From positions 1-64,000 of the forward strand of contig NZ_JAFCJX010000008.1 in NCBI RefSeq assembly GCF_018130695.1: a stretch of DNA of 64,000 nucleotides, read 5' to 3'. Positions within the stretch are counted from its first letter, which is position 1, and each line of letters starts with the position of its first letter. A program made the position numbers and the translations under genes. This document shows positions 53,064 to 62,143 of this stretch, piece after piece. This stretch comes from Bradyrhizobium jicamae. GTDB lineage: Bacteria; Pseudomonadota; Alphaproteobacteria; Rhizobiales; Xanthobacteraceae. The notes beneath the pieces were generated by a model, which saw only the letters and a list, made by a program, of their open reading frames with translations, searched no databases and was not told where the DNA came from.

Positions 53064-53882
53064 TTAACCCTGCGGTTTGCGCAGAAAGATGTCCGGATCG
53101 AACGCATCGACATCCGCCAGCAATTCGCAGAACGCGCGCGCGCCGTGATCGATCAGGCGTTCGCCTTTTTCAGCGCTCGCCTGCGTCGCATCGCCGACCG
53201 CGCCGCTCGGATGCAGGTCCTGCGCCTGCCAGGCGAATGGCGCCGGGCGCTGCGTCGACAGCCAGCGATATTTTTTCTCGAGCGCGATGCTCGCGGGCGT
53301 GAAATTCGCGATCGCATCGATACGCACGCTGTGCGGATATTTCGCCAGCATGATCGAAGTCTCCACCGCGCCGCCATGAATGCCGTGTCGGAGTTCTTCC
53401 GCGCCGAACAATCCATCCGGCACGCCAAAGCGCGACCAGCTCGTCGTTACCGCGACCATGCCGTGGTGCGCGCGCAGCTCCTGCGCCACCAGCATCATAG
53501 CAGCAGAGTTGCCGCCATGACTCGTCACCATCACGAGCTTCCTGATGCCCGCGCGCGCGACGCTTTCGCCGAGCGCCATCCAGTCCCTCAGCGCGACCTC
53601 CATCGGCAGCGTCTGCGTGCCCGGAAAATCGATATGCTCGGTCGAGATCCCGACCGGCTGCACGGGTAAGAAGGTCGCGGGGATCGTCGCCGGCAGCAGC
53701 TCGCGGACCCGCGCGAGATAGGCCTCGCCGATCATGACGTCGGTTCCCAGCGGCAAATGCGGCCCGTGCTGCTCGGTCGCGGCCAGCGGCAGCACGGCGA
53801 TCCAGCGCGAGGTCCCGCCGGCGCCGACCTCGGGCCAGCGGATCTCGGTCCAGTCGCGGGGCGGAAGTGGCGAAGTCATCAC
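53064..53882 (-). CDS. Creatininase-family amidohydrolase
   Basis: This encodes 272 residues, with start at one of two adjacent ATGs. Metal ligands are in ATEQHGPHLPLGTD, SHGGNSAAMM and IHGGAVETSIML, the creatininase signature set. The family includes creatinine amidohydrolase, FAPy deformylase (ArfB) and the mycofactocin-type MftE, so the substrate is open. It is divergent from a NitT/TauT-type ABC operon with 122 bases between start codons, which suggests a shared substrate, probably a nitrogen-containing cyclic amide or a relative. Confidence 0.85.
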   Translation of the reverse strand: MMTSPLPPRDWTEIRWPEVGAGGTSRWIAVLPLAATEQHGPHLPLGTDVMIGEAYLARVRELLPATIPATFLPVQPVGISTEHIDFPGTQTLPMEVALRDWMALGESVARAGIRKLVMVTSHGGNSAAMMLVAQELRAHHGMVAVTTSWSRFGVPDGLFGAEELRHGIHGGAVETSIMLAKYPHSVRIDAIANFTPASIALEKKYRWLSTQRPAPFAWQAQDLHPSGAVGDATQASAEKGERLIDHGARAFCELLADVDAFDPDIFLRKPQG

Positions 53883-54004
53883 GCGAGACGTTTCATTCGA
53901 GGGATTTGCGAGGTAGTTTGTCCGGCATTCCGGGACCGCGTCCCGGGGGTGCCCACGCCCCTTATCCCGCCATCATGGGCCAGATCAATCGACGGAGTCC
54001 AACC

Positions 54005-55021
54005 ATGTATCAGGCCTTTTTGCCGCGAGCGTTAACCGTCAGCCTCGTTGCCGTTCTCGCGGCCCTGACCCCGGTGCGCGCGCAGACCCTGGACAAGGTC
54101 TCGTTCGGGACCAATTGGGTGGCGGAGGCCGAGCATGGCGGCTTCTTCCAGGCGGCCGCCGACGGCACCTACAAGAAATACGGCCTCGACGTCGAGATCG
54201 TGCCGGGCGGCCCGAACACGAACAACCGCACGCTGCTGATCGCCGGCAAGATCGACTTCTTCATGAGCGCCAATTCGCTGCAGACGTTTGACGCCGTCAC
54301 CAACAACGTGCCGCTGGTCGCGGTCGCCGCGATGTTCCAGAAGGACCCGCAGGTGTTCCTGACCCACCCCGAGGTCAAGATCAGCAAGATCGAGGATCTG
54401 AAGCCGCTGACGCTGCTGATCTCCAAGGAGGGTGTCACCTCCTACTTCCAGTGGCTGAAATCCGAATACGGCTTCGACGAGAACAAGGTAAAACCCTACA
54501 CGTTCAATTCGCAGCCCTTCATCGTCAACAAGCAGAGCGCGATGCAAGGCTATGTGACGTCAGAGCCCTATGCGGTGGAGAAGGCGGCCGGCTTCAAGCC
54601 GAACGTGATCCTGCTCGCCGATCACGGCTACAGCACCTATTCGACCCTGATCGAGACGCGCCGCGAGATCGTCGACAAGAAGCCCGACCTGGTGCAGCGC
54701 TTCGTCGATGCCTCCGTGATCGGCTGGTACAACTACATCTACGGCGACAATTCGGCCGGCAATGCCATGATCAAGAAGATGAACCCTGAGATGACCGATG
54801 AACTGCTGGCCTATTCCGTCACCAAGATGAAGGAATATGGCATTGTCGATTCCGGCGACTCCCTCAAGAACGGCATCGGCGCGATGACCGATGAGCGCAT
54901 GGCCAGCTTCTTCGACAAGATGGTCCGCGCCGGCGTGGTCAAGGGCACCATCGACTATCGCCAGGGCTACACGCTGCGCTTCGTCAACAAGGGCGTCGGC
55001 GTCGAGCTCAGGAAGAAGTGA
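54005..55021 (+). CDS. ABC transporter substrate-binding protein (NMT1/THI5-like)
   Basis: This encodes 338 residues from the ATG at 54005, which gives a signal peptide ending at PVRAQ; the open frame upstream is not coding-like. The mature part has the NMT1/THI5 pattern: GTNWVAEAEHGGFFQAAADG, KYGLDVEIVPGGPNTNNRTL, and IDFFMSANSLQTFDAV. Relatives bind pyrimidines, riboflavin precursors, sulfonates or aromatic acids. It works with the ATPase and permease encoded downstream after a repeat element. The likely ligand relates to the creatininase or dehydrogenase substrates nearby. Confidence 0.87.
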   Translation: MYQAFLPRALTVSLVAVLAALTPVRAQTLDKVSFGTNWVAEAEHGGFFQAAADGTYKKYGLDVEIVPGGPNTNNRTLLIAGKIDFFMSANSLQTFDAVTNNVPLVAVAAMFQKDPQVFLTHPEVKISKIEDLKPLTLLISKEGVTSYFQWLKSEYGFDENKVKPYTFNSQPFIVNKQSAMQGYVTSEPYAVEKAAGFKPNVILLADHGYSTYSTLIETRREIVDKKPDLVQRFVDASVIGWYNYIYGDNSAGNAMIKKMNPEMTDELLAYSVTKMKEYGIVDSGDSLKNGIGAMTDERMASFFDKMVRAGVVKGTIDYRQGYTLRFVNKGVGVELRKK

Positions 55022-55064
55022 GCTGCGAGACGTGATGCAATCAGCCGCGGCATCGGTGCTCCAC

Positions 55065-55193
55065 CTCTCCCCCTGTGGGAGAGGTCGGATCGCATCGCCC
55101 GATGCGATCCGGGTGAGGGGTATCGGTCTCTCGTGGGACCTGCGCCCCCTCACCCGGCGCTGCGCGCCGACCTCTCCCCGGAGGGGAGAGGTG
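55065..55193. repeat. REP-like paired palindromic element (family A)
   Basis: ACCTCTCCCCCTGTGGGAGAG and GGATCGCATCGCCCGATGCG on the left, then CCCCCTCACCCGG, GCGCTGCGCGC and CCTCTCCCCGGAGGGGAGAGG on the right. It lies inside the ABC operon, between the binding-protein and ATPase genes, as the family B element does in the other ABC operon. Confidence 0.75.
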
Positions 55194-55231
55194 TCGTTTG
55201 CGGCGCGACTTCCTGCAAAGTCTGGCTACCA

Positions 55232-56032
55232 ATGCTAGCGAACGCTGCAGCCAACACCACCAACCTCGCCGTCCGTCTCCGCGCGGTCACCAAGATCTAT
55301 GACAGCGGCGTGACGGCGCTCGGGCCCCTTCATCTCGATGTCGGCCGCGGCGAATTCATCTCGCTGCTCGGCCCATCCGGCTGCGGCAAATCCACCGCGC
55401 TGCGGTTGATCGCGGGGTTGGCCGCGCCGACCTCGGGCAGCGTCGACGTCTCCCATCACGGTGCCGCCCGCCGCGGCAGCCATCCGATCGGCTTCGTGTT
55501 CCAGGAGCCGACCCTGATGCCGTGGGCCACCGTGTACGACAATGTGCGGCTACCGCTGAAGCTCGCGCACGCGCCGCCCAGTGATGCCGAGGGCCGCATC
55601 CACGATGCGCTTGATCAGGTCGGCCTGTCCGATTTCGCGAATGCCTATCCGCGCGAGCTGTCCGGCGGCATGAAGATGCGGGTGTCGCTGGCGCGCGCGC
55701 TGGTCACCGATCCCGATATCCTGCTGATGGACGAGCCGTTCGCTGCGCTGGACGAGATCACGCGCTTTCGTCTCAACAACGATCTGCTGACGCTGTGGCG
55801 CGACCTCAACAAGACGGTGATCTTCGTGACCCATTCGGTGTTCGAGTCGGTCTATCTGTCCGAACGTGTCATCGTCATGACAGCGCGGCCCGGCCGCATC
55901 GGCGCCGAGTTTCGCATCACCTCAGCCGAGCCGCGCAGTGAGGCGTTCCGCACCTCGGCCGAATATGCCGCCTATTGCCGCGAGGTCTCCTGCGCGCTGG
56001 CGCCGTCCTATGCCGGGCAGGCGAGCGCATGA
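55232..56032 (+). CDS. ABC transporter ATP-binding protein
   Basis: This encodes 266 residues from the ATG at 55232. Motifs are Walker A GPSGCGKSTALRLIAG, Q-loop VFQEPTLMPWATVYDN, signature LSGGMKMRVSLARAL, Walker B ILLMDEPFAALDE and switch FVTHSVFESVYLSER. It is a NitT/TauT-type importer ATPase. Its stop overlaps the permease start (ATGA). No strong ribosome site precedes the chosen ATG, because a repeat lies just upstream. Confidence 0.92.
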   Translation: MLANAAANTTNLAVRLRAVTKIYDSGVTALGPLHLDVGRGEFISLLGPSGCGKSTALRLIAGLAAPTSGSVDVSHHGAARRGSHPIGFVFQEPTLMPWATVYDNVRLPLKLAHAPPSDAEGRIHDALDQVGLSDFANAYPRELSGGMKMRVSLARALVTDPDILLMDEPFAALDEITRFRLNNDLLTLWRDLNKTVIFVTHSVFESVYLSERVIVMTARPGRIGAEFRITSAEPRSEAFRTSAEYAAYCREVSCALAPSYAGQASA

Positions 56033-56817
56033 TGTCGCCGCAACGCCTCGCCCGCTTTGTGCTTCCCGTCGTGGTGTTCGCCGCGGGGCTTGCGCTCTGG
56101 GAATTTATCGTTCGGGTCAACGATATTCAGCCCTATGTGCTGCCGGGTCCGATTTTGGTCTTGAAGACGCTGGTGTCAGACTGGGGCGTGCTGTCACAAT
56201 CGCTCGGCGTGACGCTGCTCACGACGCTCGAAGGATTTATTGCGGCTGCCGTGGGCGGTGTCGCGCTGGCGCTATTGTTCAATCAGTCGAAATGGCTGGA
56301 ATATTCGCTGTTTCCCTATGCCGTGGTCCTGCAGGTGACGCCGGTGATTGCGATCGCGCCGCTGCTGCTGATCTATCTGCAGCAGCAAACGGCCGTGATC
56401 GTCTGCGCCTGGATCGTCGCCTTCTTCCCGGTGCTGTCGAACACCACGCTTGGGCTGAACTCGGTCGACCGCAATCTTACCGGTCTGTTCCAGCTCTATG
56501 GCGCGTCGAGCGTGCAGACCCTGCTGTTCCTGAAATTGCCGGCGGCGCTGCCCTATATGCTCGGCGGATTGCGCATCGCCGGCGGCCTGTCCCTGATCGG
56601 CGCCGTGGTGGCCGAGATCGCCGCGGGCAGCGCCGGCGCGGGCTCCGGCCTTGCCTTCCGCATCGCTGAATCCGGCTATCGCCTGCTGATCCCACGTATG
56701 TTCGCAGCGCTGCTCCTCCTGTCGCTGGCCGGGATTGTCATCTATGGGTCGCTGGCGCTAATTTCCCACCTCTTGTTACGACGCTGGCACGAAAGTGCGC
56801 TTGGAAAGGAAAGCTGA
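56029..56817 (+). CDS. ABC transporter permease
   Basis: This encodes 262 residues. It has about six membrane segments, beginning FVLPVVVFAAGLALWEFIVR. The ATPase-contact loop is in LNSVDRNLTGLFQLYGASSV, then FLKLPAALPYMLGGLRIAGG. It completes the importer. It overlaps the ATPase gene by 4 bases and the next gene by 1 base (TGATG), so the whole run to 58495 is one translationally coupled operon. Confidence 0.92.
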   Translation: MMSPQRLARFVLPVVVFAAGLALWEFIVRVNDIQPYVLPGPILVLKTLVSDWGVLSQSLGVTLLTTLEGFIAAAVGGVALALLFNQSKWLEYSLFPYAVVLQVTPVIAIAPLLLIYLQQQTAVIVCAWIVAFFPVLSNTTLGLNSVDRNLTGLFQLYGASSVQTLLFLKLPAALPYMLGGLRIAGGLSLIGAVVAEIAAGSAGAGSGLAFRIAESGYRLLIPRMFAALLLLSLAGIVIYGSLALISHLLLRRWHESALGKES

Positions 56818-57800
56818 TGTCCTCGATTTCTTCCGAAAAGATCGATCTGCTGATTTATGGACCGATCCGGCCAATCCTCGAGAACGGCTTCTCCGATCAA
56901 TATGTGGTGCATCGCGCCGAAAGCCGTGGCGATCTCGAGCGGCTGACGCCCGACGTTCTCGCAAAGATCCGCGCGATCGCGGTGACCTATCACACCATGT
57001 CGACCGACAAGACCGCGATGGCGATGTTTCCGAAGCTCGAGATCGTCGGCAGCTTCGGCGTCGGCTACGACCACATCGATTCCCACTACGCGCGCGATCA
57101 CAACATCGTTGTCACCAACACGCCCGACGTGTTGACCGAGGAGGTCGCCGACGTCGCGATGGGCTTGCTGATCTCGACCTTGCGCGAGTTCATCAAGGCC
57201 GATCGCTACCTGCGCTCGGGGCTGTGGCAGACCCAGAACTATCCGCTCAGCGTCGGCTCGCTGCGCGACCGCAAGGTCGGCATCGTCGGCATGGGCCGGA
57301 TCGGCCAGGCGATCGGCCGCCGGCTCGAAGCCTCGCACGTGCCGGTGTCCTATCATTCGCGCAACCCGGCGCAGGGCGTCACCTACAAGCACTATCCCGA
57401 TCTGATCGAGATGGCGAAGGCGGTCGAAACGCTGGTCGTGATCGTGCCGGGCGGCGCCTCGACCAACAAGATGATCAATGCCGAGGTGCTGAAGGCGCTC
57501 GGTCCGCGCGGCGTGCTGATCAACGTCGCGCGCGGCTCCGTCGTCGACGAGCCGGCGCTGATCGCCGCGCTGAAGTCGGGCACGATTCTCGCCGCCGGCC
57601 TCGACGTGTTCGCCGCCGAGCCGAACGTGCCTGACGAGTTGAAGGCGATGCAGAACGTCGTGCTGCTGCCGCATATCGGCTCGGCCTCGGTGGTGACACG
57701 CAACGCGATGGACCAGCTCGTGGTCGACAACATCAAGACCTGGTTCGCCGGCAAGCCGCCGCTGACGCCGGTGGCGGAAACCCCGGTGACAAGCCGCTGA
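56817..57800 (+). CDS. D-isomer-specific 2-hydroxyacid dehydrogenase
   Basis: This encodes 327 residues. Its Rossmann motif is VGIVGMGRIGQAIGRRLEA. Catalytic residues are visible: Arg in INVARGSVVDE, Glu in VFAAEPNVP and His in LLPHIGSAS. The family reduces 2-keto acids such as glyoxylate or hydroxypyruvate, or oxidises the hydroxy acids. The position after NAD motif residues (SYHSRNP) suggests NADPH use, as in GhrB-like enzymes, but this is not certain. It overlaps genes on both sides by one base. Confidence 0.9.
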   Translation: MSSISSEKIDLLIYGPIRPILENGFSDQYVVHRAESRGDLERLTPDVLAKIRAIAVTYHTMSTDKTAMAMFPKLEIVGSFGVGYDHIDSHYARDHNIVVTNTPDVLTEEVADVAMGLLISTLREFIKADRYLRSGLWQTQNYPLSVGSLRDRKVGIVGMGRIGQAIGRRLEASHVPVSYHSRNPAQGVTYKHYPDLIEMAKAVETLVVIVPGGASTNKMINAEVLKALGPRGVLINVARGSVVDEPALIAALKSGTILAAGLDVFAAEPNVPDELKAMQNVVLLPHIGSASVVTRNAMDQLVVDNIKTWFAGKPPLTPVAETPVTSR

Positions 57801-58495
57801 TGTCGGCGCGCGGGCTCATCACTGTCCTCATCCTGCTGCTGGCCGGCCTCGCTCCGGCCCGCGCGCAGGATGCATCGACCTTGAAAAAGGACATGATCGG
57901 GCAGTGGGAGCTCGCGACCACCGAGCGCAGCAAGACCTGTGTCGTCACCCTGAAGGGCGATGCCGCCGCCGGCGGCTTCAAGCTTGAGCTGGAGCCCGCC
58001 TGCGCCGCCGCGCTGCCTTTCACCAAGGAGATCACGGCCTGGAGCATCAAGGGCCTCGGCGACATCGTGCGGCTGCAGAGCGCCAATGGCGAATCCGTGA
58101 TCGACTTCACCGAGGTCGAGAGCGGCATCTTCGAGGGGCTGCGCACCAATGAGGGCGTCTACATCCTGCAGAACCTCGCCGCTGCCCGCTCGCTCGCCAA
58201 ATCGATGGACCAGATGATCGGCGACTGGTCGATGGTGCGCGGCAACGGCCAGGCGATCTGTTCGCTGGTGCTGACCAACACCGACGCCGGCAGCGACAAT
58301 TTCCAGGTCTTCGTGAAGGGCAAATGCGATCCCGCCATCGCCGCCTTCAATCCGAGCCTGTGGCGGCTCGACCACGGCCAGATGCTCTTGATGTCGGCCA
58401 AGGGCGAGACCTGGGCTTTCGAGGCCGACGACAACGCGCAATGGCGCCGCGTCCCCGACAGCGCCGACCCCCTGATCATGCTTCGCGGGCAGTAG
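57800..58495 (+). CDS. Secreted tandem Inh-domain (AprI-type inhibitor) protein
   Basis: This encodes 231 residues with a signal peptide ending at PARAQ. The mature protein consists of two similar halves: IGQWELATTERSKTCVVTL through DFTEVESGIFEGL, and IGDWSMVRGNGQAICSLVLT through FEADDNAQWRRV. Both match the small beta-barrel Inh/AprI fold of bacterial metalloprotease inhibitors, with a cysteine pair per half. Single-domain members protect the periplasm from serralysin-type proteases. A tandem form as last gene of a transporter operon is unexpected, and no protease gene is near. Confidence 0.75.
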   Translation: MSARGLITVLILLLAGLAPARAQDASTLKKDMIGQWELATTERSKTCVVTLKGDAAAGGFKLELEPACAAALPFTKEITAWSIKGLGDIVRLQSANGESVIDFTEVESGIFEGLRTNEGVYILQNLAAARSLAKSMDQMIGDWSMVRGNGQAICSLVLTNTDAGSDNFQVFVKGKCDPAIAAFNPSLWRLDHGQMLLMSAKGETWAFEADDNAQWRRVPDSADPLIMLRGQ

Positions 58496-58502
58496 GTTCC
58501 TC

Positions 58503-58655
58503 TTCGCCTCTCCCCGCGTGCGGGGAGAGGCCGGAACGCATCGCCAGATGCGTTCCGGGTGAGGGGGAGTCTCCACGAATTTCTCTCTCACCTGACATGT
58601 GGAGACAGCCCCTCACCCTAACCCTCTCCCCGTAAGAACGGGGCGAGGGGACTCC
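58503..58655. repeat. REP-like paired palindromic element (family A)
   Basis: GCCTCTCCCCGCGTGCGGGG, GGAACGCAT...ATGCGTTCC and GGGTGAGGGGG form the left half, and CCCCTCACCCTAACCCTCTC with CCCCGTAAGAACGGGG the right. The inner GTCTCCACG and TGTGGAGAC arms also pair. It fills half of the 304-base gap between the Inh and DGPF genes; the remaining 145 bases hold the DGPF promoter, not identified. Confidence 0.75.
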
Positions 58656-58799
58656 GCCGCCGTCGCGGTTGCAGCGTGGTTCCAGCCCAAAATAATCTCC
58701 CTCACCCATGTCGAACCGGCGTCCCCCGGATCGTCGTTCCCCATAGCGAGCCGATCTTGCGGCAATCCCGCCGCAACTCGCCCCAATGGGAGTTCTCCG

Positions 58800-59195
58800 A
58801 TGCGCTTCATGTATATCGTCACCTCCTCGCAGCCCCCGCGGCCGCCGACGCCGGCGCTGATGGACGCGATGGGCAAGCTCGCCGACCGGGAACTCAAGGC
58901 CGGGCGCATGATCGACAATGGCGGCTTGATGCCGCTCGTCACCGGCGCCCAGGTCCGCATCACCGACGGCAAGCTCGCCGTGATCGACGGACCCTTCGTC
59001 GAGGCCAAGGAGGTAATCGGCGGCTATGCGATCATCGAGCATCGCACCAAGGAAGAGGCGGTCGCCGCCGCCGTCGAGTTCATGCAGCTCCACAAGGACC
59101 ACATGCCGGGCTGGGAGGGCACCTGCGAGGTCCGCGCCTTCGCCACCATGGGCGAGGATGGTGCCTGCCAGGTCGATGCCCGCGTCAGCGCCTGA
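58800..59195 (+). CDS. DGPF/YciI-family protein
   Basis: This encodes 131 residues from the ATG at 58800, with GGGAG upstream. It is a dimeric alpha/beta-barrel YciI-fold protein with the conserved DGPFVEAKEVIGGYAII motif. Genes of this family are regularly paired with ECF sigma factors of group ECF42, as here: the sigma factor gene overlaps its 3' end by 20 bases. The biochemical role is unknown. Confidence 0.9.
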   Translation: MRFMYIVTSSQPPRPPTPALMDAMGKLADRELKAGRMIDNGGLMPLVTGAQVRITDGKLAVIDGPFVEAKEVIGGYAIIEHRTKEEAVAAAVEFMQLHKDHMPGWEGTCEVRAFATMGEDGACQVDARVSA

Positions 59196-60513
59196 AACGG
59201 GTTTTGACGCCACGAGGTCGGCGGCTGACACCGCCGGCCTCCAGCGCACCATCCTCGCGGTGTGGCGCATCGAGCAGCCGCGGCTGATCACCAGCCTGTC
59301 GCGGATGCTGCGCGATGTGCCGCTCGCCGAGGATCTGACCCAGGAAACGCTGGTCGCAGCGCTCGAGCACTGGCCCGTCAGCGGCGTGCCCGACAAGCCC
59401 GGCGGCTGGCTGATGGCGACCGCCAAGCGGCGGGCGCTCGATCATCTGCGCCGGGGCCGCATGCTGGCGCGCAAGCATGACGTCATCGCGCAGGACATGG
59501 CGCGGGAGCAACAGGCGATGCCCGATCTCGATTCCGCGCTCGACGACGATATCGGCGATGAGCTGCTGCGGCTGATCTTCACCGCCTGCCATCCGCGTCT
59601 GTCGCGCGAGGCCCGCGCCGCGCTGGCGCTGCGGATGATCTGCGGCCTCACCACCGAAGAGATCGCGCGCGCCTTCCTGCAGTCGGAGGCGACGATCTCC
59701 CAGCGCATCGTGCGCGCCAAGCGGACGTTGTCGGAGTCGGGTCTCGCCTATGAGACGCCGCGCGGCGAGGAATTGTCGGAGCGGCTCGCCTCGGTGCTGG
59801 AGGTCGTCTACCTCATCTTCAACGAGGGCTATACTGCGGCCAGCGGCGACGAATGGCTGCGGCCGCAGCTCTGCCACGACGCGCTGCGCCTGGGCCGTGT
59901 GCTGACTGCAATCGCGCCGCGCGAGCCGGAGGCGCACGGTTTGCTGGCGTTGATGGAGCTCAACGCCTCGCGCATGGCGGCGCGCACCGATGCCAACGGC
60001 GATCCGATCCTGTTGTTGGACCAGAACCGCAACAGGTGGGACCGCCTGCAGATCCGCCGCGGGCAACTGGCGCTGGCGCGCGCCCGCGAACTCGGCGGTG
60101 GCGGCGGCTTCTATGCGCTGCAGGCCGCGATCGTCGCGGTCCATGCCGAGGCCGCGACGCCTGACGTCACCGACTGGCGGTGCATCGCCACGCTTTACGG
60201 CGATCTCGCTGCGCTCGTGCACTCGCCCATCATCGAGCTCAACCGTGCGGTTGCGATCGCCATGGCCGAGGACCGGAGGCGGGACTTGCCATCGTCGAGC
60301 GCCTCGCGCATGAGCCGATGCTCGCCACCTATCACCTGCTGCCGAGCGTGCGCGGCGACCTCCTGCATAAGCTCGGCCGCTTCGACGAGGCGCGTGCCGC
60401 GTTCGAAGCTGCCGCTGCGCTCGCCGGCAACACGCGCGAACGCGATCTGCTGTTGCGCCGTGCCTCCGCGGCAGGTCAACAGCAGCCCGCGCCACGCTAG
60501 ATTGTTGCGATGA
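59176..60513 (+). CDS. ECF42-type RNA polymerase sigma factor, frameshifted near its 3' end
   Basis: The intact part has sigma region 2 (DLTQETLVAALEHWP then GWLMATAKRRALDHLRRGRM), region 4 (ARAALALRMICGLTTEEIAR then ATISQRIVRAKRTL) and the long C-terminal TPR-like extension typical of ECF42 (VVYLIFNEGYTAASGDEWLR). Near 60270, after LNRAVAIAMAE, the frame turns into an Arg/Ser-rich sequence to 60513. The true continuation (GPEAGLAIVERLAHEPMLAT) lies in another frame and ends at 60500. One missing G would explain this. The core sigma domains are untouched, so the protein may still work without its last 75 residues. Confidence 0.88.
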   Translation: MPASAPETGFDATRSAADTAGLQRTILAVWRIEQPRLITSLSRMLRDVPLAEDLTQETLVAALEHWPVSGVPDKPGGWLMATAKRRALDHLRRGRMLARKHDVIAQDMAREQQAMPDLDSALDDDIGDELLRLIFTACHPRLSREARAALALRMICGLTTEEIARAFLQSEATISQRIVRAKRTLSESGLAYETPRGEELSERLASVLEVVYLIFNEGYTAASGDEWLRPQLCHDALRLGRVLTAIAPREPEAHGLLALMELNASRMAARTDANGDPILLLDQNRNRWDRLQIRRGQLALARARELGGGGGFYALQAAIVAVHAEAATPDVTDWRCIATLYGDLAALVHSPIIELNRAVAIAMAEDRRRDLPSSSASRMSRCSPPITCCRACAATSCISSAASTRRVPRSKLPLRSPATRANAICCCAVPPRQVNSSPRHARLLR

Positions 60514-60681
60514 ATCGCACTCGCTCAATCGTTGCTAATACCCAGGGAAAACTCGGTAATTTCCCGGATACCGCCGCGACATTTTGATTAAGCTTTCAGT
60601 CCTAGGTTCATCTCCAGTCGGCACGGATTCATCATGCCGGTTCTGCGCGGTGCGGAGGTCTCCACCGTTCGGGGATGGGGC

Positions 60682-61770
60682 ATGTCCGAATTCATTATCA
60701 AAAGATCCTTTGTGCTTGCGGCTGCCGTTGCTGCCACGACCAGCCTCGGCATGTTTGGCTTCACCGGCATCGTCAACGGTGCGGCCGTCGTCGGCGAGAC
60801 ACGCAAGATCGACCTCGGCCAGAAGCCGGCGAGCGGCGTCGACGCGCTGAAGGCGCAGTATCGCCGCCCGCTCGCGATTCCATTCCCGAAGGACAATACC
60901 TACACGCCGGAGAAGGCGGCGCTCGGCAAGAAGCTTTACTTCGACACGCGGCTGTCGGTGTCGATGGCGCAGTCCTGCGCCAGCTGCCACAGCCCGGGCT
61001 TTGGCTGGGGCGACGGCCTCGCGGTTGGCGTCGGTCACGGCATGGCCAAGCTCGACCGCCATTCGCCGACCATTGTCAATGCCGCCTGGGGCGCGATCTT
61101 CATGTGGGACGGCCGGCTCGCCACCCTGGAAGAGCAGGCGCTCGGCCCGATCCAGGCCGCCGGCGAGATGAACATGCCGCTCGATCAACTGGTCGCGCGC
61201 CTCAACGCGATTGGCGAATACAAGCCGCTGTTCGACGCCGCGTTTCCGGGCGAGGGCATCAAGCCGAAGACGCTTGCCGCGGCGATCGCGACCTACGAGC
61301 GCACGGTGGTCTCCGAGCGCGCGCCGTTCGACGCCTGGATCGAGGGCAATGAGAAGGCAATTCCGGAAGAGGCCAAGCGCGGCTTCGCGCTGTTCAACGG
61401 CAAGGCGCAATGCGCGGCCTGCCATGAAGGCTGGAATTTCACCAATGACGGCTTTCAGGACATCGGCCTGCCCAGCAAGGATATCGGCCGCGGCGAGTTC
61501 ATGCCCGGCGTGATCAAGATGCAGCACGCCTTCAAGACGCCCGGCCTGCGCGAGATCAGCCGCCGCAGCCCATTCATGCATGACGGCTCGCTCGCCACGC
61601 TGGAAGACGTCGTCGAGCATTACGACCATGCCGGCGTCGATCGCCCGAGCCGCTCCGACCTGATGAAGCCGCTCGGCCTCACCGCCCAGGAGAAGACCGA
61701 CCTGGTCACCTTCCTGAAAACCCTGAGCAGCGATCTCAGCCCGACCGCCGTGCCCGTCCTTCCCCGCTAA
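60682..61770 (+). CDS. Di-heme cytochrome c peroxidase family protein
   Basis: This encodes 362 residues from the ATG at 60682, preferred for its GGGGATGGGG upstream; an ATG at 60634 is also open. The N-terminal hydrophobic segment should export it to the periplasm. Two heme c motifs are clear, CASCH near residue 100 and CAACH near 247, with the C-terminal FKTPGLREISRRSPFMHDGS typical of CcpA/MauG proteins. It may reduce hydrogen peroxide or oxidise a protein or small-molecule substrate. It lies 24 bases before a cupredoxin gene, a possible electron donor. Confidence 0.88.
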   Translation: MSEFIIKRSFVLAAAVAATTSLGMFGFTGIVNGAAVVGETRKIDLGQKPASGVDALKAQYRRPLAIPFPKDNTYTPEKAALGKKLYFDTRLSVSMAQSCASCHSPGFGWGDGLAVGVGHGMAKLDRHSPTIVNAAWGAIFMWDGRLATLEEQALGPIQAAGEMNMPLDQLVARLNAIGEYKPLFDAAFPGEGIKPKTLAAAIATYERTVVSERAPFDAWIEGNEKAIPEEAKRGFALFNGKAQCAACHEGWNFTNDGFQDIGLPSKDIGRGEFMPGVIKMQHAFKTPGLREISRRSPFMHDGSLATLEDVVEHYDHAGVDRPSRSDLMKPLGLTAQEKTDLVTFLKTLSSDLSPTAVPVLPR

Positions 61771-61794
61771 CGTCAATTGTCTGGATATACACCG

Positions 61795-62115
61795 ATGCGC
61801 AAGCTTGCTCTTTTCACGTCAGTCATTCTCGCAGGTCTTTCGGTCGGCGCCTTCGCCGCCACCGAAGTGATCCATCAGCAGGGCCGCGTGTTCTCGTTGG
61901 AGGCCGCGACCGTCAAGAAGGGGCAGGCGCTGACCTTCCTCAACGACGACACCGTCCCGCACAACATCATGTCGGCGTCCAAGGGCAACGAGTTCAACCT
62001 CGGCTCCCAGCCTCCGGGCACCTCGACCGACGTCAGCTTCAAGGAAGCCGGCGACGTGCAGGTGATCTGCGCGATCCACCCGCGCATGAAGATGATGGTC
62101 AAGGTCACCGACTAA
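61795..62115 (+). CDS. Cupredoxin (plastocyanin-like copper protein)
   Basis: This encodes 106 residues from the ATG at 61795, with signal peptide ending at AFAA. It is a small blue-copper fold protein, with likely type-1 copper ligands His in TVPHNIMS, Cys in QVICAIHP, His just after it and Met in MKMMVKV. It should be a periplasmic electron carrier. Its place between a di-heme peroxidase and a chemoreceptor gene is conserved-looking but its role is inferred. Some relatives are named methylamine utilisation proteins without evidence. Confidence 0.85.
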   Translation: MRKLALFTSVILAGLSVGAFAATEVIHQQGRVFSLEAATVKKGQALTFLNDDTVPHNIMSASKGNEFNLGSQPPGTSTDVSFKEAGDVQVICAIHPRMKMMVKVTD

Positions 62116-62143
62116 TTGCTCGCGGCAGCGCCGGAGGTTTGCG

